This document shows positions 7,427 to 16,831 of a stretch of 64,000 bases of DNA, in pieces; position 1 is the first letter of the stretch; each line of letters starts with the position of its first letter. Below the pieces are notes generated by a model. It saw nothing but the letters and a program-made list of their open reading frames with translations. It did not search any database and was not told where the DNA came from. The DNA comes from an uncultured Bacteroidales bacterium (lineage in GTDB: Bacteria; Bacteroidota; Bacteroidia; Bacteroidales; UBA932), in assembly GCA_944325495.1 (NCBI GenBank), contig CALVAD010000003.1:62001-126000 (forward strand). The letters are read 5' to 3'. Position numbers and translations under genes: made by a program.

Positions 7427-8131
7427 CTACGCGAGTATTATGAACACGCACGGCCGCTTTCCGATGGTCGGGACCGCCTTCTGCCAGCCTGCGATGCTGT
7501 CTGTCCTTATGAACTGCGTGGGGAGGGTGATGTCGGCGGCGATGCAGAGCCGCGTGCGCGGCGAGAGCGTCCGGAGCATGTCGGCGAGCAGGGCGTCATT
7601 GCGGTAGGGAGTTTCTATTATGATCTGGCTGCGCCGGGCCGCCGCCGACTGTTTTTCCAGCGACTTCAGCGCGGAGCGCCGTTCTTCCGTCTTTGCGGGC
7701 ACATATCCGCAGAAGGCGAATGACTGCCCGTTGAGACCTGACGCCATCAGCGCGAGCATCAGTGACGACGGGCCGACCAGTGGCACGACTTCTATGCCCC
7801 GTCTGTGGCAGAGGGCGACGAGGTCCGCGCCGGGATCGGCCACCGCCGGCAGTCCGGCTTCGGAAAGCAGCCCCACATCCCCGCGCTCGAACAGCTCCAC
7901 CAGAGCCTCGACGTCGGCGGAACTGCTGTGCTCGTTGAGTTCGTGCAGCTCCAGTTCGCCGATGCGCCCCTTCAGTCCGTATCTGGACAGGAAGCGCCTC
8001 GCTGTCCGAAGCTCCTCCGCCACGAATATGCGCAGCGAGCATGCCCGCTCAAGCACGCTCGCCGGAAGCACTTCGGCGGGGTCATTGTCTCCCAGCGGAG
8101 CCGGTATCAGATATAGTTTCCCCTTGTTCAT
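7427..8131 (-). CDS. RsmI-like SAM-dependent methyltransferase (tetrapyrrole methylase fold)
   Basis: 234 aa. The start GKLYLIPAPLGDNDP matches the short RsmI paralogue found in Bacteroidetes. The SAM-site segments are visible: DVGLLSEAGLPAVADPG, LVGPSSLMLALMASGLNG and the IIIETPYRN block. RsmI 2'-O-methylates C1402 of 16S rRNA, but this shorter form lacks the C-terminal extension and its substrate is uncertain. The start at 8131 overlaps the tamB 3' end by 50 bp. I keep this start because the N-terminal motif needs it. Confidence 0.85.
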   Translation of the reverse strand: MNKGKLYLIPAPLGDNDPAEVLPASVLERACSLRIFVAEELRTARRFLSRYGLKGRIGELELHELNEHSSSADVEALVELFERGDVGLLSEAGLPAVADPGADLVALCHRRGIEVVPLVGPSSLMLALMASGLNGQSFAFCGYVPAKTEERRSALKSLEKQSAAARRSQIIIETPYRNDALLADMLRTLSPRTRLCIAADITLPTQFIRTDSIAGWQKAVPTIGKRPCVFIILA

Positions 8132-11100
8132 CTTCTTCGATTCTTATCACGGCTTGAGCTTTTTCCGACGGCTGTCCGCCCGTGTCCGAGGCTTCATTGT
8201 CCGCCTGGTGGAAAAGGCTGCCGAATCTCGCGAATTCCTTCTGGTAGCTCACTCCTACGCCGTTGCGCTGCGAGTAGTCAAGGTAGTTGGAATATTCGTC
8301 GGCGGAGTGGGAGAACAGGTTGAGCCTGAACTTCCCTTCGGGGTCGAGCTTGATCTGTATGTCGAGATCCCCGACCACGTCGCCTCCGGCATCGGCCGAG
8401 CTTCCGTAGCGACGGTTGCCCACATTGCCTCCGACTATCACCCGGTTGTTGAACAGCTGGGTCGAGATGGCCACGTCGAAGACGTTCGTTCCGCTTGCGG
8501 CGCCCTGGTAGCCTATGCCCACGTCGAGCGGAATGTCGAGTTTCTGCAGTATGGAGTTGAGCTGGTTTGACATGAGCTCGGTCACGTTCGAGAGCAGGAT
8601 GTCGGAGCCGTTGACCACTCCGGACTGTTCGTCAGGGATGAAGGAGCCCAGGAGCAGCAGTGCCAGGAACTGTTTCTGGACCTTGTCGTCGGTATTGAGC
8701 GCGCTCTCCACCTGTGACTTGACGGTGGGATTGAGGTCCGGTACGTCTATGCTGAACGACAGCCTGGGGTTCCTGACCCTGTCCGATATGTTGATTCCGC
8801 ACTCGACCTCCCTCGAAGTGCCGAGCGACTGGTCGGAGTCCGATTCCGCGATGAGCGACGAGAGTGAGGTCTTCAGCCGGTAGATGGCGTCTATGTCAAG
8901 TTCGCTGTCCGGGATGCTGCCGCTGAACATGACTCTGCTGCCTTCCTGGATTTCGAAGTCCCGGCTCAGGATGCCCGGAATGGAGAAGGTGTAGTTCCCT
9001 TCGCTTATGTTGTATTCGCCGTTGATGTCGAAGATCGCCGCGGACGGCCTGAGGTGGAGGTTCACGCTGCCTTCGCCGCTGAACGAGGCCAGGCTGCCGG
9101 CCGATTTGTCGAGCTCAATGTACGCGGTGACTCCGGGATGTGCGGTGATTCTCGCCTGGATGTCCATGTCGCCGCCCGGCGCCGTGACGCCGGAATAGTC
9201 CGACAGCATTTCGTCATAGGGGTCGACTGGTTTCGCCGCCTCCGTGAAGGTGAGCAGATTGCTGGTGCTGCTGGAAATGCTTTCCGACGCGGGGATATGG
9301 ATGTTGCCCGTGCCGCTGGTGCGTATCGCCGCGTTGACGCCCAGGGCGTTCAGGGGGCCGTTGACATCGGCGTATCCGCTGGCTCTCAACAGCCCGTAGA
9401 TGCCGCTGCTGCCGCCTTCGGGGGCGTCCACTACCTTGAGGTTGTCCAGGCTCAGCCTCGAACTGAGTTCGAAATCCTCGAGCTGCCTGTGCGTCAGCGT
9501 CCCGGAAATGGTTCCGCTGCCTTCCGACATGTCGCTGACGAGCATGTCGTCGAAATGCAGACCGCCGTCGTCGAGCCTCATCGGACCGCTGATGACATAG
9601 TCCACGCCGGTGAACGCCAGTCCGAGCCTGACGTCGTTGAGATGCAGCCCGTCGCCGGAGACCGAGAATCCTCCCGAGTTCCTGGCCATGCTGACGCCGC
9701 CGCTGACGCTTCCTCCGAGTTCGTCGAAGACCTCGGACAGGAAGGGCGCGGCGATGGAGAGGGGGAGGCTGTCGAGCCTGGCGTCGAGGCTCAGGTCCCC
9801 GCTCTCGAGGCTGTAGTCTCCGTCGGCGTACAATGCGGTTCTTCCTTCTATGCTGTGCCTGAGCAGTATGCTGACGTCCTCGCGCTCTTCGCCGAGGGCG
9901 CTCGCTATCCTTATCTGGCCGGCGTCCGTCGTTCCGATTCCGAGCGAGTCGAGCCGGAAGTTCACGAGCATGCCCGGCAGCAGCCCGTCGCCGGAAGTCA
10001 GCAGGACGCGTCCTCCCGCCCGGCCGCGTATGCCCAGGCTCTCCGGCAGGAATTCGTCGATGATCGAGAGGTCTATGTCCTTCGCCACCAGCGAGAGGGT
10101 GTCGGCTTTCTCCCTGGACCATCCTCCTTCGAGACTTATCATCTGCCCGCCCTTGCTGAGCTTGAAGCCGCTTATCTTCAGTTCGCTTCCGTTGTAGCTT
10201 ATCTGCGATTCATCGAACACCCACATCCCGTCCGCGGTGGCGAGATAGGAGTCGAGAGGGTGGGCGTCGAGCATGAATGTTCCCGTCGAGTCCCGGGCGA
10301 TGCCGCCTTCCATGAGCAGTCGTCCGTCCCTGCCTCCGCCGGCGAAGCTGTCGAAATTCAGCGCGACATTGAAGCGGTCGTCACTTGCCGAGGCGGCGAG
10401 AGCCGGTCTGCCGACCATTATGTTGCCAGCCCGGAGCTCGCTTCCGGACAGGCCGGCCTCCATGTATTCCTGCATGCTGCTGAGGCTCATGTCCACATCC
10501 TTCAGATAGTCGCGGCCGAATGCCAGCCTGGGCGAGCGGAGACTGCCCTCCAGAATCCCGTCATCCGATATCGAGAGCGACAGACGGGTGCTGTCGGAGA
10601 TGTAGAGTCCCGGCATCACGAAGCTCATGAGCTTCCTGGTGTCGTGGAAAACGGCGTCGAGCCTGTAGGCTCCGGTTCCGGCGGCGCTTGAATCCGTATC
10701 ATATACCGACGGCAGATGGCGCCGCAGCGAAACCTCCTGCACGGCCGAGACGAAATCCGCGACTGTGCCCCCTCCGGAGAAGGAGACGGCGGCGAAGGGA
10801 GAGTCCAGACCGATATGCTGGATTCCGTCCCTGGTGAAGGCCAGGAAGTCTATGTCGCCCACTTCCGTCGTCCCGTTGCCGTTCTCGACTCTGATGCCTC
10901 CCAGTCCGGCGAAGCCGTCGAGCAGGTCGTCGACGGCGGAAATATCGGCGTCGATGCTGTCAATCGCGATTCTGGAGACGCCTTTGCGCGTGTCTATCCC
11001 GAGCTTGTGCAGGTCTATGTTCTCTATGTTCCCTGAGACGCGGAAGCCGCTGCGGCCGTCCTCTCCTCCGATGCGGGCGAGAGCGGCGAGCTTCAGCCGC

Positions 11101-12659
11101 AATGTGGGGTCGGTGCTTTCCACTCTGCAGTTCAGCGTGTTGTCCATGAAGCTGCCGCTCGCATGGATGCTCGAGTATTCCCGCCCGCGGAAGTCCACGC
11201 TGCTTATTCCGAGCGTGTCGATGCGTATGCGGCTCATGCCGTTGTCGAGCCGTGCGGAGGCCCTGGCTTCGAGCGTGCAGTCCCCGAAGGGCAGACCGGG
11301 CACTATGCTGCCGAACCCGAGGCCGTCGGTGTCCACGGCGCCCGATATCTCGATTCCCCTGGAGCTTTCCATGAGATTGCGGATGTCGGTGCCGATTCTG
11401 ATGTCTCCGGCGGAGGAATGGAGCAGGGCGTCGAGCCGCAGCCTGTCCGGAGGACCTTCGATGTCGGCGTCAAGCGAGAACCTGACTCCGGGTGCATATT
11501 CCGACAGGTCAGGCAGCCCGGCGTCCGGCAGCCACTGCGACAGCATCGAGGTCAGCCCGGCCGAATCGAATTCAAGGTCCTTTATCTTCAGCGACGCCAT
11601 CATGCGGCCGATGTCGGGCAGGCCTATGGCGTCGCCGCCGATCTCTCCGGAGACTCCCGACGCCATGTCGGTGAAATTGAGTCCGTCGAATCTGAAGTCG
11701 TTGACATAGCCTTTGAAACGGCATCCGCGCACATCGAGCCTGGCATCGATTCCGTCGGCCATGCCCGCGAGGTATTTCAGCGTGGGGACGCCTATCTCCG
11801 AGCGGCGCAGCTCGCATTCCATCAGGACTTCCTCGATGAAGTTATTGAAGGCGGCGGGCGAGTCGTATGTCATCGAGAAGGACTTGACGTTCAGCTTCGA
11901 CCAGGGGTCCAGCAGCCTGAAATTCTCGACGAGCGTCTTGCCCTGGCCCGCGACGCAGCGCCCGCTGGCCCTCAGGAGCCTGTAGCCGGATTTCTCGGTC
12001 AGGGTCACCTTGTCGGCCACGCCGTACATTCGCCCTCCGGAGAACCTCAGCGAATGTCCGTTGATGTCCGCGGTGAGGTCGATGTCGTCGTAGTTGATTC
12101 CGTAGCCGGGATACACGCTCAACGCCTCCATGAAATTGCTGAGCCGGAAGCGGAAGTTCCTTATCCTGACCTTCCGTATCCTGAAAATCTCCGGGCCGGG
12201 CTCGGGAGTCTCCGTCTGCGCGGGCATCCTGAACATGCGCTCCAGATTGGTCGGGTATTCGCCCGGCTCGGCTGCGATGTGCAGCATTGCGTCGCTGACG
12301 TTGACCCGGTTGATATGTATCCCGCCTCCTCCGAACAGGCTCGAAAGGCTGAATGTGGCCGTGACGGTCCGGGCCCTGAACAGAGTGTCGGCCCTCTCCC
12401 AGCCCCTGCCGTAGATGTCTTCCGTATAGGGATTGTCGTCCAGAACCACCGCGTCCTTGAGCAGCAGCACGCCCGACGGCATGACGCGGAGCTCGCCGTA
12501 TTCTATCCGGCCGTCCATGGCGGCGGTGAGCCTGTCGAGCACCTTCAGGGTGATTCTGGTCTGGACGAAGGGCGTCTGCACGGCCACGGCGCACCCCAAC
12601 AGCACGATGGCGAAGAAACCGGCTATCCTGGCCGCTATGTAACTGCCCTTTCTATACAT
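8082..12659 (-). CDS. tamB: Translocation and assembly module protein TamB
   Basis: A 1525-aa inner-membrane-anchored protein with one N-terminal membrane segment (about residues 8-28) and a very long periplasmic part made of repeated beta-strands (alternating 'L.L.G...D..L...' units). It ends in the conserved TamB C-terminal domain (IPGILSRDFEIQEGSRVMFSG, DAIYRLKTSLSSL, then DVGIGYQG and RVIVGGNVGNRRYG). TamB-family proteins form a hydrophobic groove that bridges the periplasm for phospholipid transport and outer-membrane protein assembly. It is the first gene of the minus operon; tsaD is divergent, and a -7 box (TATCTTTG on the minus strand) lies 10 nt before the start. Confidence 0.9.
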   Translation of the reverse strand: MYRKGSYIAARIAGFFAIVLLGCAVAVQTPFVQTRITLKVLDRLTAAMDGRIEYGELRVMPSGVLLLKDAVVLDDNPYTEDIYGRGWERADTLFRARTVTATFSLSSLFGGGGIHINRVNVSDAMLHIAAEPGEYPTNLERMFRMPAQTETPEPGPEIFRIRKVRIRNFRFRLSNFMEALSVYPGYGINYDDIDLTADINGHSLRFSGGRMYGVADKVTLTEKSGYRLLRASGRCVAGQGKTLVENFRLLDPWSKLNVKSFSMTYDSPAAFNNFIEEVLMECELRRSEIGVPTLKYLAGMADGIDARLDVRGCRFKGYVNDFRFDGLNFTDMASGVSGEIGGDAIGLPDIGRMMASLKIKDLEFDSAGLTSMLSQWLPDAGLPDLSEYAPGVRFSLDADIEGPPDRLRLDALLHSSAGDIRIGTDIRNLMESSRGIEISGAVDTDGLGFGSIVPGLPFGDCTLEARASARLDNGMSRIRIDTLGISSVDFRGREYSSIHASGSFMDNTLNCRVESTDPTLRLKLAALARIGGEDGRSGFRVSGNIENIDLHKLGIDTRKGVSRIAIDSIDADISAVDDLLDGFAGLGGIRVENGNGTTEVGDIDFLAFTRDGIQHIGLDSPFAAVSFSGGGTVADFVSAVQEVSLRRHLPSVYDTDSSAAGTGAYRLDAVFHDTRKLMSFVMPGLYISDSTRLSLSISDDGILEGSLRSPRLAFGRDYLKDVDMSLSSMQEYMEAGLSGSELRAGNIMVGRPALAASASDDRFNVALNFDSFAGGGRDGRLLMEGGIARDSTGTFMLDAHPLDSYLATADGMWVFDESQISYNGSELKISGFKLSKGGQMISLEGGWSREKADTLSLVAKDIDLSIIDEFLPESLGIRGRAGGRVLLTSGDGLLPGMLVNFRLDSLGIGTTDAGQIRIASALGEEREDVSILLRHSIEGRTALYADGDYSLESGDLSLDARLDSLPLSIAAPFLSEVFDELGGSVSGGVSMARNSGGFSVSGDGLHLNDVRLGLAFTGVDYVISGPMRLDDGGLHFDDMLVSDMSEGSGTISGTLTHRQLEDFELSSRLSLDNLKVVDAPEGGSSGIYGLLRASGYADVNGPLNALGVNAAIRTSGTGNIHIPASESISSSTSNLLTFTEAAKPVDPYDEMLSDYSGVTAPGGDMDIQARITAHPGVTAYIELDKSAGSLASFSGEGSVNLHLRPSAAIFDINGEYNISEGNYTFSIPGILSRDFEIQEGSRVMFSGSIPDSELDIDAIYRLKTSLSSLIAESDSDQSLGTSREVECGINISDRVRNPRLSFSIDVPDLNPTVKSQVESALNTDDKVQKQFLALLLLGSFIPDEQSGVVNGSDILLSNVTELMSNQLNSILQKLDIPLDVGIGYQGAASGTNVFDVAISTQLFNNRVIVGGNVGNRRYGSSADAGGDVVGDLDIQIKLDPEGKFRLNLFSHSADEYSNYLDYSQRNGVGVSYQKEFARFGSLFHQADNEASDTGGQPSEKAQAVIRIEEDEQGETISDTGSAGRQ

Positions 12660-12669
12660 ACGTAACTTA

Positions 12670-12677
12670 CAAAGATA
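12670..12677 (-). promoter_or_regulatory. -7 box of tamB operon
   Basis: TATCTTTG on the minus strand (CAAAGATA on plus). It ends 10 nt from the tamB ATG, giving a leader of about 5 nt. Confidence 0.65.
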
Positions 12678-12710
12678 ACATTATCTCCGGAGAAAGCAGG
12701 AAAAAATTCT

Positions 12711-12718
12711 TAACTTTG
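12711..12718 (+). promoter_or_regulatory. -7 box of tsaD
   Basis: TAACTTTG, 19 nt before the tsaD ATG. It stands back to back with the tamB promoter, only 33 bp away. Confidence 0.65.
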
Positions 12719-12737
12719 CGAACTTCAGTTCAGAATC

Positions 12738-13760
12738 ATGTCAGACATAATACTCGGAATAGAATCTTCCTGCGATGACACTTCCGCCGCGGTGATCCGC
12801 GACGGCTATCTGCTCTCCAACGTGATAGCGAGCCAGGACGTGCACAAGGCCTACGGCGGCGTGGTGCCGGAACTCGCGTCCCGCGCCCATGAGCTCAACA
12901 TAGTGCCGGTGGTCAGCGAGGCTCTGTCGCGCGCCGGGGTCAAGGCCTCGGAACTCACGGCGATAGCCTTCACGCGCGGTCCCGGGCTTCTGGGCTCCCT
13001 GCTCGTGGGAACCTCGTTCGCCAAGGCCATGGGGGTCGCCCTGGACATTCCGATAATCATGGTCAACCATCTCCAGGGACATATACTGGCCGACTTCATC
13101 AAGCAGGAGGGCAGGGAGCCGCGCCAGCCGGAGTTCCCCTATCTCTGCCTGCTCGTGAGCGGAGGCAACTCGCAGATAGTGCGCGTCGATGACCCTCTGC
13201 ATTTCGAAATCCTGGGCCAGACCATAGACGACGCGGTGGGGGAGGCTTTCGACAAATGCTCGAAGATGATGGGCCTCGGCTATCCCGGCGGCCCCGTGAT
13301 CGACAGGCTCGCGAAGCAGGGCGATCCTGAGCGTTTCAAATTCGCGAAACCGCATGTGCCGGGGCTGGACTACAGCTTCAGCGGCATCAAGACATCGCTG
13401 CTCTACTTCGTGCGCGACGAGCTCCGCAAGGACCCCGAGTTCATGGAGAAGAACAAGGAGGACATCTGCGCGTCGTTCCAGAAGGCGCTGATAGACATTC
13501 TGCTGGACAAGCTGATAAAGGCCGCGAAGCAGACCGGCATCCGCGAGATCACCATAGGCGGCGGCGTGTCGGCCAACAGCGGTCTGCGCGCCCGCATCGA
13601 GGAGGAGGGCCGCAGACGCGGCTGGAACACCTATCTTCCGGAATTCAAGTTCACTACGGACAATGCGGCCATGATAGCGATCGCCGGCTACTATCATTAC
13701 CTTGCCGGCGAGCGCACCCCGCTCGACGTGGCCCCCGTGTCCAGAATGGCCGACTTTTAG
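12738..13760 (+). CDS. tsaD: tRNA threonylcarbamoyltransferase subunit TsaD
   Basis: 340 aa, the standard length. TsaD transfers the threonylcarbamoyl group to A37 of ANN-decoding tRNAs together with TsaB and TsaE. Seen are the ASKHA nucleotide-binding start GIESSCDDTSAAV, the metal-binding histidines in MVNHLQGHI, the LVSGGNSQIV loop, and GGGVSANSGLR with the late DNAAMIA motif. MtaB, encoded across the divergent promoter region, acts on the same t6A base, so the two opposing operons both serve position 37. Confidence 0.97.
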   Translation: MSDIILGIESSCDDTSAAVIRDGYLLSNVIASQDVHKAYGGVVPELASRAHELNIVPVVSEALSRAGVKASELTAIAFTRGPGLLGSLLVGTSFAKAMGVALDIPIIMVNHLQGHILADFIKQEGREPRQPEFPYLCLLVSGGNSQIVRVDDPLHFEILGQTIDDAVGEAFDKCSKMMGLGYPGGPVIDRLAKQGDPERFKFAKPHVPGLDYSFSGIKTSLLYFVRDELRKDPEFMEKNKEDICASFQKALIDILLDKLIKAAKQTGIREITIGGGVSANSGLRARIEEEGRRRGWNTYLPEFKFTTDNAAMIAIAGYYHYLAGERTPLDVAPVSRMADF

Positions 13761-13761
13761 C

Positions 13762-15276
13762 ATGAGAGAATTCGAGATCGTCTGCCCGTTGACGCGCGAG
13801 CCGCGTCTCAAGGAAATCGAAGCCAAGGCCGGCGGCCTGCCGTGGGTGCTCAAGAAACGCTCGATCGACGCCCGCAGGGAGCCTGTATGGCGCTACCGCT
13901 ATGAGGCGTACTCACCCGAGGACAATTATCAGCCGTACCGCCTTCCCGAGGACCGCGATGTCCGCGGAGCCGACCCGGTGCTGATAGTCGGCGCCGGCCC
14001 GGCCGGAATGTTCGCCGCCCTCAAGCTCATCACCCTGGGGCTGCGGCCCGTGATTCTCGAGCGCGGCAAGGATGTCCATGCCCGCAAGGCGGACATGGCC
14101 GCGATCAACCTCCGCGGCGAAGTCAACCCCGACTCCAACTATTGCTACGGCGAAGGCGGCGCCGGCGCGTTCTCTGATGGCAAGCTCTACACCCGCTCCT
14201 CCAAGCGCGGCGACATACGCGAGGTGCTCCACAATCTCGTGAGGTTCGGTGCGTCTTCCGACATTCTGATAGACGCGCATCCGCACATCGGCTCCGACAA
14301 GCTGCCCGCCGTGGTCGAGAACATACGCAAGTTCATCGTCGGGGCGGGCGGCGAATATCATTTCAATTCGCGCGTCACCGCGGTCAGGAGTCTGGAGGAC
14401 GGAAGCTTCGAGGCCGTGACGGCGTCAGGGGAGAGCTATTCGGGAGCGCGGCTGGTCATGGCGACCGGACATTCGGCGCGCGACATCTATGAGATGCTGG
14501 CCGGCATGGGAGGGGCGCTGGAAGCCAAGGGCTTCGCTCTCGGCGTGCGCGTGGAACACCAGCAGGAGAAGATAAACTGGAACCAGTATCACGGGCAGTG
14601 GAAACCGGGGATGCCCGCGGCGGAGTATTCTTTCGTCGAGCAGATCGACGGCAGGGGAGCCTTCTCGTTCTGCATGTGTCCGGGCGGCATACTCGTGCCT
14701 TCGTCGACCGAAGCGGGCACGGTGGTGCTCAACGGCATGTCCAACTCGGCGCGCTCCGGCAAGTTCGCCAACGCGGGCGTGGTGGTGCAGATCGAACCGG
14801 AGGATGTCCCCGGCGACGGACCGTTCAGACTCATGGACTTCCAGCACTCGGTGGAGCGCTCGATGTTCGACTGGAGCTTCTCGGCGGGCGCGGCCAATCC
14901 CATGACCGCCCCGGCGCAGCGTATGGAGGATTTCTGCAACGGAAGGATGTCGAAGAGCCTGCCGGAGACCACCTACCGCCCCGGCGTGGTCAGCGCCCCG
15001 CTGCATGAACTGCTGCCTCCGATGGTGGCCGGAAGGCTGCGCAAGCTGTTCCCGCGCGTGAAGATGCGCAGCTACTACACGAACGCCGCGCTGCTGCTCG
15101 GAGTGGAGTCGCGCACTTCCTCACCTGTGCGCATCCCGCGCGATCCGGAGACTCTCGAATATGTGTCCGTGCCCGGACTTTTCCCCTGCGGCGAAGGTGC
15201 GGGGTATGCCGGCGGCATCGTCTCCAGCGCGCTCGACGGCATCAATGTCGCCGTGGCCGTGGCCGCTTCGCTGTAG
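13762..15276 (+). CDS. FAD-dependent oxidoreductase
   Basis: 504 aa when started at ATG 13762, one base after the tsaD stop. The open frame extends back inside tsaD, but residues there are out-of-frame tsaD sequence. The N-terminal about 65 residues form a small domain found ahead of the flavin domain in this family (EIVCPLTREPRLKEIEAKAG). The dinucleotide-binding motif is VLIVGAGPAGMFAALKL, a conserved block reads NYCYGEGGAGAFSDGKLYT, and the C-terminal FAD contact is GAGYAGGIVSSALDG. The family is widespread in Bacteroidetes and Firmicutes without a proven substrate. Co-transcription with tsaD is likely. Confidence 0.88.
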   Translation: MREFEIVCPLTREPRLKEIEAKAGGLPWVLKKRSIDARREPVWRYRYEAYSPEDNYQPYRLPEDRDVRGADPVLIVGAGPAGMFAALKLITLGLRPVILERGKDVHARKADMAAINLRGEVNPDSNYCYGEGGAGAFSDGKLYTRSSKRGDIREVLHNLVRFGASSDILIDAHPHIGSDKLPAVVENIRKFIVGAGGEYHFNSRVTAVRSLEDGSFEAVTASGESYSGARLVMATGHSARDIYEMLAGMGGALEAKGFALGVRVEHQQEKINWNQYHGQWKPGMPAAEYSFVEQIDGRGAFSFCMCPGGILVPSSTEAGTVVLNGMSNSARSGKFANAGVVVQIEPEDVPGDGPFRLMDFQHSVERSMFDWSFSAGAANPMTAPAQRMEDFCNGRMSKSLPETTYRPGVVSAPLHELLPPMVAGRLRKLFPRVKMRSYYTNAALLLGVESRTSSPVRIPRDPETLEYVSVPGLFPCGEGAGYAGGIVSSALDGINVAVAVAASL

Positions 15277-15448
15277 CGGTCCTTCTCGTTCATCGTTGCA
15301 GTAGAGTTGCAATTCATTGTTTCAGCAGATTTGCAATCTGCTGCCTGCAGAACTTTGCCGCCTGCGGCCATAAGCATCCCTCGCAGGCGAGAAGGGCCTG
15401 CTCGTGGATGATATGGCCCTCCGGCGGCCGCGCTCCCCGCAGGTGTTT
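15277..15448. other. Convergent intergenic region with palindromes
   Basis: 172 bp between two genes whose 3' ends face each other. It holds the extended palindrome at 15323-15343 (CAGCAGATT-TGC-AATCTGCTG) and an imperfect ~31-bp hairpin (15358-15388 against 15395-15427) with a 6-nt loop. The hairpin lacks a T-tract and is not a standard terminator. Confidence 0.6.
15323..15343. repeat. Palindrome CAGATT-TGC-AATCTG, copy 3 (extended)
   Basis: Nine-base perfect arms around TGC. It shares the inner 15 bases with the two copies near 3.4-3.7 kb, 12 kb away. Confidence 0.65.
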
Positions 15449-16762
15449 TCAGATGACCCCGCTGCCGAGCATTTCGCCGTCGGATGCGTACCACACTGCG
15501 AACTGGCCGGGCGTGATGCTGCGCTGCGGCCGGTCGAACAGGATGAACAGGCCGTTCGCCCTCATCAGCAGGGTTGCGTCTTCGAGCGGCTGGCGGTAGC
15601 GTATGCGCACGCGGTAGCGCCTGACCTCGCCGGCCTCCATCGTCTCGGACGGCCTTATCCAGTGAATATCCTTTGGCGCGATGCGCAGGCAGCTCCGCAT
15701 CAGACCCTTGTGGCTCTCGCCTTCTCCGACATATATGCGGTTTGCTTCTATGTCTGTGGCTATCACGAACAGCGGGCTGGCGTGCCCTCCTATCGCGAGG
15801 CCTCGGCGCTGGCCTATGGTGTAGAACTGGGCGCCCTCGTGCCGTCCGGCTATCGCCCCGAAGGGGTTCGGCTTCCAGCGCGTCTTCCTGACATGGTGCT
15901 TTCCGGAGCGGTAGGTCTCGGTCTCGAAGCGGATGTCGGAATAGTCGGGCGCCTGCGAGATCTCCTCCAGTTCGGCGTCGGTGATTCCGTCCGCATCGGG
16001 AAACCGTCCGTCCGGACTTTCCGTCAGACATTCATGCGCCTTTTCCACCAGCGCGCGGCAGCGCAGGTATCTCTCCGACTGCTGATAATATGCGTCGAAG
16101 ACTTCCACGACGTCGCCCTCCACGGACTTGAGTTTCTGCTGGAGGAACACCGGCAGGTCTACCTTCCCCACGAAGCAGATGCCCTGCGAGTCCTTCTTGT
16201 CGGCCGACGGAAGACCGGCTTCATGCGCCAGCCTGCGGACTTCGGGCTTCAGCAGATGTCCTATCGGGAACATCGCCGCCTTGAGCTGCTCCTGGTCGAG
16301 CTGGCACAGGAAGTAGCTCTGGTCCTTGTTGGGGTCGCTGCCTTCGAGTATGCGGCAGGTCCCGTCGGGAAGCGTTTCCTTCCGGCAGTAGTGACCGGTC
16401 GCCACCATGTCGGCGCCGAGGCTGCGCGCAGCCTTGAGGAAGGCGTCGAACTTGATCTCCCGGTTGCACAGCACGTCGGGGTTCGGCGTGCGTCCGCGGG
16501 CGTATTCGTCGAACATGTAGTCGACCACGCGCCTGCGGTATTCCTTGCTGAGGTCCACGAAGTAGAAGGGGATGCCTATCTTCCTGGCGACGAGTTCCGC
16601 CACGAACCTGTCCTCCTCCCATTCGCAGTCGCCGTGCAGGGTGCCCTCGGTGTCATGCCAGTTCTGCATGAACATGGCGAACACATCGTAACCCTGGCTT
16701 TTGAGCAGCAGCGCGGCGACGCTGGAGTCCACGCCTCCTGAAAGTCCAACGCATATCTTCAT
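15449..16762 (-). CDS. mnmA: tRNA-specific 2-thiouridylase MnmA, with internal insertion
   Basis: 437 aa. MnmA thiolates U34 of Lys, Glu and Gln tRNAs. The PP-loop is GLSGGVDSSVAA (residues 7-18). The catalytic pair is Cys99 (NPDVLCNREIKF) and Cys196 (DSQGICFVG). The C-terminal part has YTIGQRRGLAIGG. Typical MnmA is about 360-370 aa. The extra length is an insertion of about 70-80 residues (roughly 222-302, rich in charged and Tyr residues) between GDVVEVFDAYY and FGAIAGRHEGAQFYT. This is exactly the junction between the catalytic part and the beta-barrel domain that reads the tRNA. A -7 box (16770-16777, minus) ends only 7 nt before the start. Confidence 0.92.
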   Translation of the reverse strand: MKICVGLSGGVDSSVAALLLKSQGYDVFAMFMQNWHDTEGTLHGDCEWEEDRFVAELVARKIGIPFYFVDLSKEYRRRVVDYMFDEYARGRTPNPDVLCNREIKFDAFLKAARSLGADMVATGHYCRKETLPDGTCRILEGSDPNKDQSYFLCQLDQEQLKAAMFPIGHLLKPEVRRLAHEAGLPSADKKDSQGICFVGKVDLPVFLQQKLKSVEGDVVEVFDAYYQQSERYLRCRALVEKAHECLTESPDGRFPDADGITDAELEEISQAPDYSDIRFETETYRSGKHHVRKTRWKPNPFGAIAGRHEGAQFYTIGQRRGLAIGGHASPLFVIATDIEANRIYVGEGESHKGLMRSCLRIAPKDIHWIRPSETMEAGEVRRYRVRIRYRQPLEDATLLMRANGLFILFDRPQRSITPGQFAVWYASDGEMLGSGVI

Positions 16763-16769
16763 ATCGCGG

Positions 16770-16777
16770 CAAAGTTA
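16770..16777 (-). promoter_or_regulatory. -7 box of mnmA
   Basis: TAACTTTG on the minus strand. Only 7 nt separate it from the ATG, so transcription must begin at or almost at the start codon. Confidence 0.7.
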
Positions 16778-16831
16778 GAAGTTTTTGGCAATAATTATCG
16801 GAATTGCCTTCATTTCACTGTCGGGCATATG

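Noticed and set aside
9054-12665. Long plus-strand frames opposite tamB
   Set aside because: tamB shows family motifs and a promoter. The opposite frames are GC-driven shadows with no protein features.
15075-16031. 318-codon minus-strand frame overlapping the mnmA 3' end
   Set aside because: It is the mnmA sequence read in another frame joined to the flavoprotein antisense; Arg/Pro-rich composition only.
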